Shown here piece after piece: positions 6,481 through 6,493 of a DNA stretch of 6,493 nucleotides. The first letter of the stretch is position 1, and each line of letters starts with the position of its first letter. Position numbers and translations under genes: made by a program. The notes beneath the pieces are model-generated. The model ran no database searches. It was not told the DNA's origin and saw only the letters and a program-made list of their open reading frames with translations. Source of the stretch: Actinomycetes bacterium (GTDB lineage Bacteria > Actinomycetota > Actinomycetes > Actinomycetales > Cellulomonadaceae); the NCBI GenBank assembly GCA_023425905.1, contig JAFABT010000131.1:1-6493 (forward strand), read 5' to 3'.

Positions 6481-6493
6481 CCCGGACGTGAGC

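Overview
The window looks like part of the chromosome of a high-GC actinobacterium, most likely of the order Micrococcales (Cellulomonas, Sanguibacter and relatives). Three things suggest this: the very GC-rich third codon positions of the core genes, an SSB and a DnaB of clear actinobacterial type, and the rpsF-ssb-rpsR-rplI order with a DinF-type MATE transporter and dnaB close by. In many actinobacteria this cluster lies near the replication origin. Genus-level placement is an inference from protein character, not from a search.

Layout from left to right. Positions 1-72 are an uninformative edge. At 73-1458 (minus) is a 461-residue MATE exporter. At 1459-1891 is a 433-bp divergent control region with clustered TCCACA elements that resemble DnaA boxes, and a plausible minus-strand promoter. 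At 1892-3274 (plus) is the intact replicative helicase dnaB. A short hairpin separates it from a convergent pair of minus-strand genes for exported proteins: a 201-residue lipoprotein (3294-3899) and, upstream of it and probably coupled to it, a 72-residue protein with a signal peptide (3906-4124). A near-consensus promoter (4167-4195) precedes this pair. The stretch 4200-4631 has no convincing gene and looks degenerate. A strong terminator hairpin (4632-4671) then closes the ribosomal operon, which reads leftward from the right edge: rpsF (6062-6358), ssb (5484-6002), rpsR (5172-5408), rplI (4702-5154).

The core genes serve translation (S6, S18, L9) and chromosome replication (SSB, DnaB). 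The rpsF leader folds so that an upstream CCCTCCT can pair with the Shine-Dalgarno sequence, with a CCG in the 3' internal loop. This resembles the known S6:S18 autoregulatory leader. The accessory part (about 3294-4631) has visibly lower third-position GC and unrecognised products, and is the only candidate here for something undescribed. The evidence for a novel system is modest: two small coupled exported proteins with their own promoter, inserted in an otherwise conserved neighbourhood.
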